This document shows positions 63,777 to 64,000 of a stretch of DNA of 64,000 bases, one piece after another; the first letter of the stretch is position 1, and each line of letters starts with the position of its first letter. The translations under genes were made by a program, and so were the position numbers. This DNA comes from an uncultured Flavobacteriales bacterium (GTDB lineage Bacteria; Bacteroidota; Bacteroidia; Flavobacteriales_G; Salibacteraceae), in assembly GCA_913062955.1 (NCBI GenBank), contig CAJXZP010000006.1, forward strand, positions 1-64,000, written 5' to 3'. Under the pieces are notes generated by a model, which was not told where the DNA came from, did no database searches, and saw nothing but the letters and a program-made list of their open reading frames with translations.

Positions 63777-64000
63777 AGTAATATCAGGTTTTTTCGGATG
63801 GTTTCGGTTAACCATTCGGAAACGTGAGCTTCTTTCGCAAATTCGTTCCATTTTTTAACAGATTCTTGGACCTCATCCATTAATTGATTGGGTTTCTTGA
63901 TATTCATTGCTTTTGCCACGGCAAGTAGATCTTGACGAGTAAAGTCCTTTCGCTTTCCGTTAATACTTAGGGCATGTTGACTCACCCACTGACTATCTTC
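63773..64000 (-). CDS. HipA-family kinase, C-terminal part, cut by window edge
   Basis: An open frame enters from the right edge and ends at 63773 (75 residues visible). HALSINGKRKDFTRQDLLAVAKAMNIKKPNQLMDEV is the typical C-terminal helical part of HipA-type kinases, with the SINGK phrase. The catalytic residues lie outside the window. A GTG at 63985 is not the start, since the reading continues upstream (EDSQWVSQ). This is a second HipA-type gene, distinct from the hipT at 6641. Confidence 0.75.
   Translation of the reverse strand, partial: EDSQWVSQHALSINGKRKDFTRQDLLAVAKAMNIKKPNQLMDEVQESVKKWNEFAKEAHVSEWLTETIRKNLILL

Overview
The window looks like a chromosomal segment of a low-GC Bacteroidota bacterium, most likely order Flavobacteriales. 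The reasons are the AT-rich code, several promoters with the Bacteroidota -7 box (TAnnTTTG), many lipoproteins with a terminal SC lipobox, and the gene set (PbpC next to a lipoprotein alpha-2-macroglobulin, DUF6580- and DUF6268-like proteins, an orphan Rhs tip). The exact genus cannot be read from the sequence. No tRNA, rRNA, CRISPR array, intact insertion sequence or integrase was seen.

Layout. 1-3.0 kb: a lipoprotein cut by the left edge and an M3 metallopeptidase. 3.0-8.3 kb: an accessory hot spot downstream of pbpC. It holds a frameshifted AAA/DUF4143 ATPase, an SRPBCC protein, a Fic protein and a three-gene HipB-HipS-HipT toxin-antitoxin set, with two decayed copies of the 3' end of pbpC between the modules. 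8.3-16.7 kb: pbpC and a very large alpha-2-macroglobulin lipoprotein, a known functional pair. 17-22 kb: mostly unrecognised secreted or membrane proteins, a GNAT acetyltransferase, and a MarR regulator with a membrane protein. 22-29 kb: two units led by Crp/Fnr-type regulators (Crp-DoxX; Crp-SDR-DJ-1/PfpI), a tight operon of di-haem oxidoreductase, Rieske protein and porin, and truA. 29-41 kb: a sulfatase, NAD(P)HX repair enzyme, YdeP-type molybdopterin oxidoreductase, two unusual radical SAM proteins, YqgE, an outer-membrane protein and a YkgJ cysteine-cluster protein. 41-50 kb: a helicase, tryptophanase, RecQ, a hybrid histidine kinase and a DUF6580 membrane protein.

50.1-53.2 kb is the second accessory region: an orphan Rhs C-terminal tip, followed by three small unrelated genes (one membrane-anchored, one soluble, one lipoprotein), each followed by a copy of the same intergenic element. 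The element can fold into a nested RNA structure, and base changes between copies keep the central stem paired. It reads as a polymorphic-toxin tip with a stack of candidate immunity genes. The tip carries a Gly-His and a Trp-Cys motif in the order expected for a circularly permuted papain-like fold.

53.2-64 kb is housekeeping: a YeeE/YedE pair, mfd, fbp, a RibBA protein whose GTP cyclohydrolase II half has lost zinc and catalytic residues, pyrD, trxA, a YgiQ-type radical SAM protein, and the C-terminus of a HipA-family kinase cut by the right edge.

The best candidates for something undescribed are the modular insertions at the 3' end of pbpC and the repeat-punctuated Rhs-tip/immunity array with its structured spacer.
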